Below are positions 41,101 to 50,554 of a stretch of 64,000 nt of DNA, one piece after another. Under the pieces are notes generated by a model. It was not told the DNA's origin. It made no database searches and saw only the letters and a program-made list of their open reading frames with translations. The first letter of the stretch is position 1. Every line of letters begins with the position of its first letter. The DNA comes from Pseudomonas fluorescens (GTDB lineage Bacteria > Pseudomonadota > Gammaproteobacteria > Pseudomonadales > Pseudomonadaceae): contig NZ_CABVII010000020.1 of NCBI RefSeq assembly GCF_902497995.1, positions 81,651 through 145,650 on the forward strand, written 5' to 3'. A program made the position numbers and the translations under genes.

Positions 41101-41127
41101 CATTATCATATAATAATAAATCTCATT
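41101..41127. promoter_or_regulatory. Probable Fur box in front of fagA-fumC
   Basis: An AT-only island in GC-rich surroundings. CATTATC (41101-41107) is followed by a stretch at 41109-41127 that agrees with the 19-base Fur consensus at about 12 positions by my count. It lies 19 bases ahead of the fagA start, and the homologous fagA-fumC-sodA operon of P. aeruginosa is known to be Fur-controlled. Confidence 0.5.
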
Positions 41128-41145
41128 AACGAATGAGCCCGGATC

Positions 41146-41533
41146 ATGAGTTCTGCCTTGCACGAGCAGCCTTACCTCGAAAGCTGGCGCTGGATGAGTC
41201 GCCAGATCCGTTGCGCAATGGACCCTGACGAGCCGCGCCTGATCGAGCATTACCTGGCCGAAGGCCGGTACCTGGCGTGTTGCACGGCGACCTCACCCTG
41301 GACCATCGCCGAAACCTCTTTGCGTTTATTGCTAGACACCGCCGCCGACGTCGCGCTGCCCTGGCACTGGCGGACTTACTGCCTGGATCAAGCCTGGCGT
41401 CCGCTGCGCGAACTGGAACGCCTCTCGCTGTGCAAATGCCGCCTCAAGCGCTGGCAACGCTACACCTGGCAACTGGCGACCTGCGAGTTGCAACCCTCGA
41501 TTCCTCTCATAGAACTGGTGCAAGGATTTTCCG

Positions 41534-41553
<20 letters not shown>
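41146..41553 (+). CDS. fagA: FagA, fumC-associated protein of the iron-regulated operon
   Basis: Protein of 135 residues of unknown biochemical role, recognised by position and by its Trp/Cys/Arg-rich composition (SWRWMSRQIRCAMDPDEPRL, LPWHWRTYCLDQAWRPLREL, LCKCRLKRWQRYTW). No signal peptide or membrane helix is seen. In P. aeruginosa fagA precedes fumC and sodA and is induced by iron limitation. Here it overlaps fumC by 20 bases, which implies coupling. Five cysteines are scattered without a classical metal motif. The name rests on context as much as on sequence. Confidence 0.8.
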
Positions 41554-42910
<1,357 letters not shown>

Positions 42911-42987
42911 TTAATTGGCCTGAAGTCAGCGCGCGCCATCAGGCTGCGCTGGTTTGAGTCTTCTATAAAAATCATCCAAGGCTGATT

Positions 42988-43143
42988 ATGGGCGCTGAAA
43001 CACTGGCGGCCGGCGCGATGCTGTTGGTGGTCACCCATGAAGTCATTCCCGAGTCGCGTCGCCATGGTCACGACAAGCTGGCCAGCCTTGGGTTGTTGAT
43101 CGGGTTTTGTTTGATGATGGTGATGGATACGGCGTTGGCGTAA
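42988..43143 (+). pseudogene. C-terminal remnant of a ZIP-family metal transporter
   Basis: A 51-codon frame (MGAETLAAGAMLLVVTHEVI ... LGLLIGFCLMMVMDTALA) equals the last two helices of ZIP transporters, including the GAMLxVVxxEVIPES(R/H)xxGH block. The family is normally about 250-300 residues with eight helices; upstream, the frame hits a stop at 42955 and the N-terminal part is absent. P. aeruginosa has a ZIP gene (PA4467) after sodA at this point, so this is most likely debris left by a deletion that also removed sodA. It might still be translated, but a working transporter is not possible. Confidence 0.75.
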
Positions 43144-43152
43144 CACGGACTG

Positions 43153-43242
43153 TGTAGGAGCGAGGCTTGCCCGCGAATGCCGTTACGCGGTGGAACTGAT
43201 GAACCGTGTCATCGTTCTTCGCGGGCAAGCCTCGCTCCTACA
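43153..43242. repeat. REPIN 9: inverted REP pair, GAGG type
   Basis: TGTAGGAGCGAGGCTTGCCC at 43153, complement ending 43242. Its centre (CGTTACGCGGTG ... ACCGTGTCATCGTTC) is closely related to the centres of REPINs 10 and 11. Confidence 0.9.
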
Positions 43243-43251
43243 AGGGCGGGT

Positions 43252-43527
43252 TTACTCGCCTTCGTCGAAGTAGTTGTTGATCAACTTCACCAGCGCATCC
43301 AGCGCTTCCTGCTCCTGCTCGCCTTCCGTACTAAGATGAATTTTCGTGCCCTTGCCAGCCGCGAGCATCATCATCGCCATGATGCTTTTGCCGTCGACCG
43401 TTGATTCCGGCGTACGTCCTACCCTGATCGTGCAATCCTTGAATTGACCGGCAACCCCGACAAATTTTGCAGAAGCACGGGCGTGCAGGCCCAGCTTGTT
43501 GATGATTTCGATTTCCAGAGCAGGCAT
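43252..43527 (-). CDS. ptsO: Nitrogen-related HPr-like phosphocarrier NPr
   Basis: Phosphocarrier of the nitrogen phosphotransferase system, 91 residues, relaying phosphate from EI-Ntr to EIIA-Ntr. The active histidine is H15 in KLGLHARASAKFV, and S46 lies in VDGKSIMAMMMLAAGKGT as in HPr. It is the last gene of the minus-strand rpoN-hpf-ptsN-rapZ-ptsO group, 15 bases downstream of rapZ. It is a regulatory rather than sugar-transport PTS protein; no sugar permease is nearby. Confidence 0.95.
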   Translation of the reverse strand: MPALEIEIINKLGLHARASAKFVGVAGQFKDCTIRVGRTPESTVDGKSIMAMMMLAAGKGTKIHLSTEGEQEQEALDALVKLINNYFDEGE

Positions 43528-43542
43528 CGCGATGTGAATCCT

Positions 43543-44400
43543 TTAGCTGAGGTCGCGGTGGCGGACCTGGACGTTCTTCAGGGTTTTTTGCAGGGCCTGA
43601 CCCAGACGTTCGGTCAGGTAGACGGAGCGGTGATGCCCGCCGGTGCAGCCAATGGCGATGGTGACATACGCGCGATTGCTGGCCGCAAAGCGGGGCAGCC
43701 ACTTGAGCAGGTATGTAGAAATGTCCTGGAACATTTCTTCGACGTCCGGCTGTGCCGCCAGGTAGTCGGCGACCGGTTTATCGAGCCCGGACTGTTCGCG
43801 CAACTCCGGCTTCCAGTAGGGGTTCGGCAGGCAACGCACGTCGAATACCAGGTCGGCGTCCACTGGCATGCCACGCTTGAAACCGAAGGATTCCACCAGG
43901 AACGCCGTACCGGGTTCCGGTTGATTCAGCAGACGCAGCTTGATGGTATCGCGCAACTGATACAGGTTCAGGTTGGTGGTGTTGACCTTGAGATCGGCGA
44001 GGTCGGCAATCGGCCCGAGCAGAGTGCTTTCATCGCTGATCGCTTCCGCCAGTGAACGGTTGGCGTTGCTCAGCGGGTGACGCCGGCGGGTCTCCGAAAA
44101 ACGTTTGAGCAAGGTTTCTTCGTCGGCGTCCAGATACAGGACATCGCACTGGATATGCCGGCTGCGCACTTCTTCCAGCAGCTCGGGGAAGCGCGACAGG
44201 TGGCTCGGCAAGTTGCGCGCATCGATCGACACGGCAACCAGCGGCTGGGCCAGTTCGGTGTGGATCAGCGCGCGCTCGGCCAGTTCCGGCAAAAGCCCGG
44301 CAGGCAGGTTGTCGATACAGTAGTAGCCGTTGTCCTCGAGAACATCGAGCGCGGTACTTTTACCTGAGCCGGAGCGGCCACTGACGATGATCAAGCGCAT
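43543..44400 (-). CDS. rapZ: RNase adapter RapZ
   Basis: Nucleotide-binding regulator of 285 residues. The N-terminal P-loop is VSGRSGSGKST and the C-terminal domain has the glucosamine-6-phosphate-sensing region with RPFxVDADLVFDVRCLPNPY-like VDADLVFDVRCLPNPYWKPE and CTGGHHRSVYLTERL. In E. coli RapZ presents the GlmZ small RNA to RNase E; in Pseudomonas the targets are less clear. It lies two bases from ptsN and keeps its place in the rpoN cluster. Confidence 0.96.
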   Translation of the reverse strand: MRLIIVSGRSGSGKSTALDVLEDNGYYCIDNLPAGLLPELAERALIHTELAQPLVAVSIDARNLPSHLSRFPELLEEVRSRHIQCDVLYLDADEETLLKRFSETRRRHPLSNANRSLAEAISDESTLLGPIADLADLKVNTTNLNLYQLRDTIKLRLLNQPEPGTAFLVESFGFKRGMPVDADLVFDVRCLPNPYWKPELREQSGLDKPVADYLAAQPDVEEMFQDISTYLLKWLPRFAASNRAYVTIAIGCTGGHHRSVYLTERLGQALQKTLKNVQVRHRDLS

Positions 44401-44402
44401 GA

Positions 44403-44867
44403 TTACTGACCGTTTTGCTCGTCCAGGACAACCTGATACAAGGCTTCATTGCTCGGGGCGCTGCGCAGCTTTTCGCGTACTTCCTTGCGATCGAGCATGC
44501 TGGCGATCTGGCGCAGCAGTTCCAGGTGCGCATCGGTAGCGGCTTCCGGGACCAACAGCACGAACAGCAGGTCAACCGGGGCACCGTCGATGGCGTCGAA
44601 ATCGATGGGCGCGTCCAGATGCATCAAGGCACTGACCGGTGAGGTACAGCCCTTGAGGCGACAGTGGGGGATGGCGATGCCGTTACCAAAACCGGTTGAG
44701 CCGAGTTTTTCACGGGCAATCAGAGCCTCGAAGACATCTTGCATCTCCAGATCCGGCACTTCGCGATGGATGAGGTTGGCAATTTGTTCGAGGGCTTTCT
44801 TTTTACTGCCGCCCGGCACGTTCACGAGGGAACGGCCGGGGGTCAGGATGCTTTCAAGTCGGATCAT
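44403..44867 (-). CDS. ptsN: PTS-Ntr EIIA protein PtsN
   Basis: EIIA-Ntr, 154 residues, the output protein of the nitrogen PTS. The phosphorylated histidine is H68 in GIAIPHCRLKG. It begins MIRLESILTPGRSLVNVPGG and has FEALIAREKLGSTGFGNG before the active site. The dephospho form regulates potassium transport, sensor kinases and carbon storage in various bacteria. Next to hpf (12 bases upstream) and rapZ. Confidence 0.96.
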   Translation of the reverse strand: MIRLESILTPGRSLVNVPGGSKKKALEQIANLIHREVPDLEMQDVFEALIAREKLGSTGFGNGIAIPHCRLKGCTSPVSALMHLDAPIDFDAIDGAPVDLLFVLLVPEAATDAHLELLRQIASMLDRKEVREKLRSAPSNEALYQVVLDEQNGQ

Positions 44868-44879
44868 GGGTTGGGAGTG

Positions 44880-45188
44880 TTAACGACCGGTCGCGCCCTG
44901 TAGGAGGCTCTGGGTCTTTTCCTTATGCTTTTTGAGTTGGCGATCCAGCTTGTCGGTGAGTGAGTCGATCGCCGCGTACATGTCGTCATGCTCGGCGTTG
45001 GCGACCACTTCACTGCCGGGAATATGCAGCGTAGCTTCGATTTTCTGCTTCAGCTTTTCGACCGTCATCGTGACCTGCACGTTGGTGATCTTGTCGAAAT
45101 GCCGTTCCAACCGTTCAAGCTTTTCGCCGATGTAGGTGCGAAGAGGTTCGGTCACTTCCAGTTGGTGTCCACTGATGTTGACTTGCAT
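44880..45188 (-). CDS. hpf: Ribosome hibernation promoting factor (short form)
   Basis: Short HPF/YhbH protein of 102 residues that binds the 30S subunit and favours inactive 100S dimers in stationary phase. It starts MQVNISGHQLEVTEPLRTYI at 45188 behind GAAGGAGAAGC and shows the beta-alpha-beta pattern with LERHFDKITNVQVTMTVEKL and SEVVANAEHDDMYAAIDSLT. It lacks the C-terminal dimer domain of the long form. The frame continues upstream to 45383 but without homology. It follows rpoN as in most gammaproteobacteria. Confidence 0.96.
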   Translation of the reverse strand: MQVNISGHQLEVTEPLRTYIGEKLERLERHFDKITNVQVTMTVEKLKQKIEATLHIPGSEVVANAEHDDMYAAIDSLTDKLDRQLKKHKEKTQSLLQGATGR

Positions 45189-45261
45189 ACAGCTTCTCCT
45201 TCGTTGCCAGTGCATAAGCGGTAGACCAGATGATCTACCACTGGAACGCTGTGGCGGGGCT

Positions 45262-46755
45262 CTACAACAATCGCTTGCGTTCGCTCGAAGGCGCGATCCC
45301 GAGGGATTCGCGGTACTTGGCGACGGTGCGGCGAGCCACCTGAATGCCTTGTGCCTCCAGTAAACCAGCGATCTTGCTGTCACTCAACGGCTTTTTCTGA
45401 TTTTCCGCCGCAACCAGTTTTTTGATGATCGCGCGGATCGCCGTGGACGAGCATTCGCCGCCTTCGGAGGTGCTGACGTGGCTGGAGAAAAAGTATTTCA
45501 GTTCATAGATGCCCCGTGGGGTATGCATGAATTTCTGCGTGGTCACCCGGGAAATCGTCGACTCGTGCATGCCCACCGCTTCGGCGATGTCATGCAGCAC
45601 CAGCGGTTTCATGGCTTCGTCGCCGTACTCCAGGAAGCCGCGCTGATGCTCGACGATCTGGGTGGCCACCTTCATCAGAGTTTCGTTGCGGCTCTGCAGG
45701 CTCTTGATGAACCAGCGGGCCTCTTGCAACTGATTGCGCATGAAGGTGTTGTCGGCACTGGTGTCGGCGCGGCGCACAAAGCCGGCGTATTGGGCGTTGA
45801 CCCGCAGCCGTGGCACCGATTCCTGATTCAGCTCCACCAGCCAGCGCTCGTTGTCCTTGCGCACGATGACATCGGGGACGACGTATTCGGCTTCACTGGA
45901 TTCGATCTGCGAGCCAGGACGCGGGTTGAGGCTCTGCACCAGTTCGATGACCTGGCGCAGCTCATCTTCCTTGAGCTTCATGCGGCGCATCAGCTGGCTG
46001 TAGTCGCGACTGCCAAGCAGGTCGATGTAATCGCTGACCAGGCGCTTGGCCTCGGCCAGCCAAGGGGTCTTGGCGGGCAACTGGCGCAATTGCAGGAGCA
46101 GGCATTCGCCCAGGTTGCGGGCGCCGATGCCGGCGGGTTCGAATTGCTGGATGCGATGCAGGACGGCTTCTATTTCGTCGAGTTCGATGTCCAGTTCCGG
46201 ATCGAAGGCTTCGAGAATTTCCTCGAGGGTTTCGTCCAGGTAACCCTGGTTGTTGATGCAGTCGATCAGGGTCACGGCAATCAGGCGATCGGTGTCGGAC
46301 ATCGGTGCCAGGTTCAGTTGCCAAAGCAGATGGCTTTGCAGGCTTTCACCGGCCGATGTACGGGTGGTGAAGTCCCACTCGTCGTCATCGTTGCTCGGCA
46401 GGCTGCTGGCGCTGGTCTGGTAAACGTCCTCCCACGCGGTATCGACCGGCAGTTCGTTGGGAATGCGCTCGTTCCAGTCACCTTCCTCGAGGTTATCCAC
46501 CGTCGGGGCGGTTTCCTGGTAGGAGGGTTCCGACACATCGGCGTTGGGCAGCTGTTCGGCTTTGTCGGCCAAGGGGTCGGCGTTATCGAAGTCGTCGCCT
46601 TCTTCCTGGCGTTCGAGCATCGGATTGGACTCCAGGGCCTCCTGGATTTCCTGTTGCAGGTCCAGGGTCGACAATTGGAGCAGGCGGATGGCCTGTTGCA
46701 GCTGCGGTGTCATCGTCAGCTGCTGGCCCATTCTCAAGACTAGCGATGGTTTCAT
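45262..46755 (-). CDS. rpoN: RNA polymerase sigma-54 factor
   Basis: Sigma-54 of 497 residues. Region I is the glutamine-rich MKPSLVLRMGQQLTMTPQLQ with leucine-rich helices that bind activators, region II is acidic (residues 50-120), the core-binding domain follows, and the C-terminal domain has a helix-turn-helix (AVGMHESTISRVTTQKFMHT) and the RpoN box ARRTVAKYRE. It directs transcription from -24/-12 promoters for nitrogen use, flagella and others. It heads the group hpf-ptsN-rapZ-ptsO and has a TATAAT box upstream. Confidence 0.98.
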   Translation of the reverse strand: MKPSLVLRMGQQLTMTPQLQQAIRLLQLSTLDLQQEIQEALESNPMLERQEEGDDFDNADPLADKAEQLPNADVSEPSYQETAPTVDNLEEGDWNERIPNELPVDTAWEDVYQTSASSLPSNDDDEWDFTTRTSAGESLQSHLLWQLNLAPMSDTDRLIAVTLIDCINNQGYLDETLEEILEAFDPELDIELDEIEAVLHRIQQFEPAGIGARNLGECLLLQLRQLPAKTPWLAEAKRLVSDYIDLLGSRDYSQLMRRMKLKEDELRQVIELVQSLNPRPGSQIESSEAEYVVPDVIVRKDNERWLVELNQESVPRLRVNAQYAGFVRRADTSADNTFMRNQLQEARWFIKSLQSRNETLMKVATQIVEHQRGFLEYGDEAMKPLVLHDIAEAVGMHESTISRVTTQKFMHTPRGIYELKYFFSSHVSTSEGGECSSTAIRAIIKKLVAAENQKKPLSDSKIAGLLEAQGIQVARRTVAKYRESLGIAPSSERKRLL

Positions 46756-46832
46756 GGCAGGGGCTTAACACCTTATTCGCCGGCGCACATGCGCCATCCA
46801 CTACAGGGCGCCGAAGCGCCAAACATAAGCAA

Positions 46833-46838
46833 ATTATA
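46833..46838 (-). promoter_or_regulatory. Consensus -10 box, probable rpoN promoter
   Basis: TATAAT on the minus strand, 78 bases ahead of the rpoN start, in a locally AT-rich patch. A matching -35 is poor (GGCAAA at 46861-46856 with 17-base spacing). Confidence 0.4.
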
Positions 46839-46937
46839 TGCCCGAAACTGCAGCGTTTGCCTAGAGCCGTGTAACAATAAAAAAGTGTTGATTTTTTATC
46901 GGGGTAAGCGCTTGCGACAAGCCGGACACCTCAGCGC

Positions 46938-47663
46938 TTACAGGCGGAACTCATGGCCCAGATACACTTCCTTGACCAGTTCGTTGGCCAGGATGGTGGC
47001 AGAGTCGCCTTCGGCGATCAGTTGGCCATCGTTGACGATGTAGGCGGTTTCGCAGATATCCAGGGTTTCGCGGACGTTGTGGTCCGTGATCAGTACACCA
47101 ATGCCCTTGGCCTTGAGGTGGTGGATGATCTGTTTGATGTCGCCCACCGAAATCGGGTCCACGCCGGCGAAAGGTTCGTCGAGGAGGATGAATTTCGGGT
47201 TGGTGGCCAGAGCCCGGGCGATTTCCACGCGGCGGCGTTCACCACCGGACAGGCTCATGCCGAGGTTGTCGCGGATGTGGTGGATATGGAATTCCTGCAG
47301 CAGGCTTTCCAGCTCCTTGCGGCGACCGGCCTTGTCGAGTTCCTTGCGGGTTTCGAGGATCGCCAGGATGTTATCGGTCACCGAGAGTTTGCGGAAGATC
47401 GACGCTTCTTGCGGGAGATAGCCGATACCGGCCTTGGCGCGACCGTGCATCGGCTGGTGGCTGACGTCCAGGTCGTCGATCAGTACGCGGCCCTGATCGG
47501 CCTGTACCAGGCCGACAATCATGTAGAAACAGGTGGTTTTACCGGCGCCGTTAGGGCCCAGCAAACCGACGATCTGACCGCTGTCGATGGACAGGCTGAC
47601 GTCGCGCACGACCTGGCGGCTCTTGTAACTCTTGGCCAGATGCTGAGCTTTCAGAGTTGCCAT
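46938..47663 (-). CDS. lptB: LPS export ABC transporter ATPase LptB
   Basis: Cytoplasmic ATPase of the LptB2FGC complex that extracts lipopolysaccharide from the inner membrane, 241 residues. Walker A GPNGAGKTT, the Q-loop in GIGYLPQEASIFRKL, signature SLSGGERRRVEIAR and Walker B FILLDEPFAGVD are all present, and the switch histidine is in LITDHNVRETL. Its ATG overlaps the lptA stop by one base. Its stop lies in an imperfect inverted repeat (GTAAGCGCT / AGCGCTTAC, 46905-46941) between it and rpoN. Confidence 0.97.
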   Translation of the reverse strand: MATLKAQHLAKSYKSRQVVRDVSLSIDSGQIVGLLGPNGAGKTTCFYMIVGLVQADQGRVLIDDLDVSHQPMHGRAKAGIGYLPQEASIFRKLSVTDNILAILETRKELDKAGRRKELESLLQEFHIHHIRDNLGMSLSGGERRRVEIARALATNPKFILLDEPFAGVDPISVGDIKQIIHHLKAKGIGVLITDHNVRETLDICETAYIVNDGQLIAEGDSATILANELVKEVYLGHEFRL

Positions 47664-48211
47664 TACTGGGCCTTTTGCTCGTCGGATTTCTTTTTCGGCT
47701 GGATCACCATGTCGATGCGCGGGCGTTCTTCGGTGACTTTGGTGCCGGTGGCGCGGCCAGCGTTAGCCAGTTTCTTGACCGTGTCGTAGACGATTTTTTC
47801 GCCTTGGGTGACGTTGCCGTCCTTGTCGATGACTTTGGCGCGATCGATCAGCACGACGCGGTCTTGCGAGGCGTGGTACTGGATAGTGACGCCGTAACCC
47901 TGCACCGGCTTGGAATCGCCGGCGGTTTGCATCTGCTCGAAGTAGGCCAGGTTGCCCACCGAGGTCACCACGTCGATGTCGCCGCCCGCGGTGCGGGTGA
48001 TGGTCACGGTGTTGCCGGTGACCTTCATCGAGCCTTGGGTAATGATCACATCGCCTTTGTAGGTGGCGATGCCTTGCTTGTCGTCCAGTTGGGCGTCGTC
48101 GGCCTGAATGCGGATTGGCTGATTTCTATCGTCCGGCAGAGCCCAGGCGCTCACGCTTCCCAGTGCTGCGCCCAAACTGAGCAAAATAGGGAGGGTTTTA
48201 ACGAGCCTCAT
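47663..48211 (-). CDS. lptA: Periplasmic LPS transport protein LptA (LptH in Pseudomonas)
   Basis: Periplasmic bridge protein of 182 residues that carries LPS from LptC to LptD. Signal peptide MRLVKTLPILLSLGAALGSV ends SAWALP. The OstA-type beta-jellyroll is evident in QPIRIQADDAQLDDKQGIAT, YKGDVIITQGSMKVTGNTV and the conserved ASQDRVVLIDRAKV. The C-terminus (ERPRIDMVIQPKKKSDEQ) is lysine-rich. It overlaps the lptC end by 14 bases and the lptB start by one. Confidence 0.95.
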   Translation of the reverse strand: MRLVKTLPILLSLGAALGSVSAWALPDDRNQPIRIQADDAQLDDKQGIATYKGDVIITQGSMKVTGNTVTITRTAGGDIDVVTSVGNLAYFEQMQTAGDSKPVQGYGVTIQYHASQDRVVLIDRAKVIDKDGNVTQGEKIVYDTVKKLANAGRATGTKVTEERPRIDMVIQPKKKSDEQKAQ

Positions 48212-48770
48212 ACTGTCCTCTTACGTTCGATAGCAGGTGTATCCTGCTTTCTTTCAAATACGCTTTCATGCCCGTGCCGGTCGACACGCCACCAGCGCCG
48301 TCGATTCTAACGGGTTGCTCGGTCTGCGCATATTGCTGCTGCGGGAACACGGTCATGCGACTGCTGGTGATAATGGTCGTGCGCTTTTTTTCGTCGGTGC
48401 GGGCGATGCGTACCGAGTCGATCAGTTCGACTTCGGTTCCGCCGGAATTGACTTCGCCGCGTTCGCTTTGCACATGCCACGGAAACTCGGTGCCGCGGAA
48501 CATGTTCAGGTCCGGTTTGCTAACCAGCGTCACGTCATTGGCCTTGAGGTGTTCGACCTTGTCGGACGTCATGTCGTACTGCAGTTTGCCGTCTGGCAGG
48601 TACTGCACGCTATGGGTGTCGGTCGCGTACCAGTCGATCCTGGTTTCATCGACCTTGACGGCCGGCGTGTCGAGGAAACGCTCCGGACTGATGTTCCAGT
48701 AGCCGACCGCCGCGAAGATTGCTGCGATGCAACCGAACACCAGGAATTTGCGAATCTTATTGCTCAGCAT
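48198..48770 (-). CDS. lptC: LPS transport protein LptC
   Basis: Bitopic inner-membrane protein of 190 residues linking LptB2FG to LptA. One helix at about 8-25 (FLVFGCIAAIFAAVGYWNI) is followed by a periplasmic jellyroll (KLQYDMTSDKVEHL, WHVQSERGEVNSGGTEVELI). MLSNKIRKFLVF at 48770 is preferred over an ATG at 48803 that lies in kdsC. The gene sits between kdsC (7 bases upstream) and lptA, a layout conserved across gammaproteobacteria. Confidence 0.95.
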   Translation of the reverse strand: MLSNKIRKFLVFGCIAAIFAAVGYWNISPERFLDTPAVKVDETRIDWYATDTHSVQYLPDGKLQYDMTSDKVEHLKANDVTLVSKPDLNMFRGTEFPWHVQSERGEVNSGGTEVELIDSVRIARTDEKKRTTIITSSRMTVFPQQQYAQTEQPVRIDGAGGVSTGTGMKAYLKESRIHLLSNVRGQYEAR

Positions 48771-48777
48771 AGTGGGC

Positions 48778-49302
48778 TCACAGGTACGCAGCGTTGGCCG
48801 CATCGAGGCGGCCCTGGGCGCGCAGGATCAACTCGCAGAATTCGCGAGCGGCACCTTCGCCACCACGGGCCTGGGTGATGCCGTGGGCGTGTTCTCGCAC
48901 GAAACTGGCGGCACTGGCCACCGCCATGCCCAGGCCGACGCGGCGAATGACCGGCAGGTCCGGCAAGTCGTCGCCGAGGTAGGCGACCTGTTCATAGCTT
49001 AGGTCGAGTTGGGCGAGAAGCTCGTCGAGCACCACCAATTTGTCTTCGCGACCCTGGTACAGGTGTGGAATGCCGAGGTTCTTCGCCCGTCGCTCGACCA
49101 CCGGGGTCGTGCGGCCGCTGATGATGGCGGTCTGCACGCCGGCTGCCATGAGCATCTTGATGCCCTGGCCGTCCAGCGTGTTGAACGTCTTGAATTCGCT
49201 GCCGTCTTCCAGGAAGTACAGGCGTCCGTCGGTCAGTACGCCGTCGACGTCGAATACCGCCAGTTTGATGTTCTTGCCGCGTTCCAGCAGATCGGTAGTC
49301 AT
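48778..49302 (-). CDS. kdsC: KDO 8-phosphate phosphatase KdsC
   Basis: HAD-superfamily phosphatase of 174 residues that releases KDO from KDO-8-phosphate for LPS core synthesis. The catalytic DxD is AVFDVDGVLTDGRLYF (D18, D20); motif II is AIISGRTTPVVERRAKNLG and motif III-IV QVAYLGDDLPDLPVIRRVG. It has no cap domain and should be a tetramer. The ATG overlaps the kdsD stop by one base. Confidence 0.96.
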   Translation of the reverse strand: MTTDLLERGKNIKLAVFDVDGVLTDGRLYFLEDGSEFKTFNTLDGQGIKMLMAAGVQTAIISGRTTPVVERRAKNLGIPHLYQGREDKLVVLDELLAQLDLSYEQVAYLGDDLPDLPVIRRVGLGMAVASAASFVREHAHGITQARGGEGAAREFCELILRAQGRLDAANAAYL

Positions 49303-50276
49303 TACATCACTCCTGCACGCAGCAGATCGGACAGGTTGAAGGCGCCGATCGGACGGTCCTCCTTGTCCACCACCACCAGTGCGTTGATTCGATGGTCTTC
49401 CATGATCTTCAGGGCCTCGGCTGCCAGCATTTCAGCGCGAGCCGTCTTGCCGTGAACGGTCATGACCTGGTCGATGGTGGCGTGATGGATGTCGATGGCG
49501 CGGTCCAGGGTGCGGCGCAAATCGCCGTCGGTGAAGATCCCGGCGAGTTTGCCATCGGCTTCCAGGATCACGGTCATGCCCAGGCCTTTGCGGGTCATTT
49601 CCATCAGCGCGTCCTTGAGCAGGGTGCCGCGCTGGACCTGCGGCAGTTCCTGCCCGGCGTGCATGACGTTTTCCACTTTCAGCAGCAGGCGTCGGCCAAG
49701 GGCACCGCCGGGGTGGGAAAAAGCGAAATCTTCAGCGGTAAACCCCCGGGCTTCGAGCAGCGCAACGGCCAGGGCGTCGCCCATGACCAGGGCCGCGGTG
49801 GTCGACGACGTCGGTGCCAGGTTCAACGGGCAGGCTTCGTGTTCGACGTGCACGTTGAGGTTCACCTCGGCTGCCTTGGCCAGCGGCGAGTCGGGGTTGC
49901 CGGTCATGCTGATCAGCTGGATGCCCAGGCGCTTGATCAGTGGCAGCAGGGTCACGATTTCATTGGTCGAACCGGAGTTCGACAGTGCCAGGATGATGTC
50001 ATCGCGGGTGATCATGCCCATGTCGCCGTGGCTGGCTTCGGCCGGGTGCACGAAAAAAGCCGTGGTGCCGGTGCTGGCCAGGGTGGCGGCAATCTTGTTG
50101 CCGATGTGCCCTGATTTGCCCATGCCGACCACGACCACGCGGCCCTTGCTGGCCAGAATCATCTCGCAAGCGCGTACGAAATCCGCGTCGATACGGGGCA
50201 ACAAGCCTGTGACGGCTTCCAGTTCGAGGCGGATGGTGCGTTGTGCAGACTGAATCAGGTCGCTGGATTGGCTCAT
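49302..50276 (-). CDS. kdsD: Arabinose-5-phosphate isomerase KdsD
   Basis: Isomerase of 324 residues converting ribulose-5-phosphate to arabinose-5-phosphate, the first step of KDO synthesis. An SIS sugar-isomerase domain (residues 40-190; GMGKSGHIGNKIAATLASTG, SNSGSTNEIVTLLPLIKRLG) is followed by two CBS domains (about 205-324; MHAGQELPQVQRGTLLKDAL, MTVHGKTARAEMLAAEALKI). MSQSSDLIQSAQ at 50276 is the likely start; the ATG at 50339 is inside the divergent promoter region. First gene of the kdsD-kdsC-lptC-lptA-lptB operon. Confidence 0.95.
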   Translation of the reverse strand: MSQSSDLIQSAQRTIRLELEAVTGLLPRIDADFVRACEMILASKGRVVVVGMGKSGHIGNKIAATLASTGTTAFFVHPAEASHGDMGMITRDDIILALSNSGSTNEIVTLLPLIKRLGIQLISMTGNPDSPLAKAAEVNLNVHVEHEACPLNLAPTSSTTAALVMGDALAVALLEARGFTAEDFAFSHPGGALGRRLLLKVENVMHAGQELPQVQRGTLLKDALMEMTRKGLGMTVILEADGKLAGIFTDGDLRRTLDRAIDIHHATIDQVMTVHGKTARAEMLAAEALKIMEDHRINALVVVDKEDRPIGAFNLSDLLRAGVM

Positions 50277-50434
50277 GTCGGAAATCGTATAGCCTGATGA
50301 AAAGGCGGCGATTATAACGGTAATGATCGAAACCCTCACGCAAGTTCGTCGCGCTTTGTCACTCCCGGTTACTCAATCCCGCCAAATACACGCTTTTACC
50401 CTGTCATGTTGCTGAACATGAGCCGGTGTGGGCC

Positions 50435-50464
50435 TTGGGCGCTTGGCCCTTGCAGTGATATAGT
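50435..50464 (+). promoter_or_regulatory. Candidate sigma-70 promoter of the mla operon
   Basis: TTGGGC (50435-50440) and TATAGT (50459-50464) with 18-base spacing, 91 bases ahead of mlaF in the 278-base divergent gap to kdsD. Confidence 0.4.
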
Positions 50465-50554
50465 TCGCCGCCAGTTCGGCCCTGCCCGGGGAGGCATGTG
50501 CTTTCGCAAGAAAGCCAGGCGTCCGAGTGAGAGGCTGCATCGCAAGGAGTTTAG

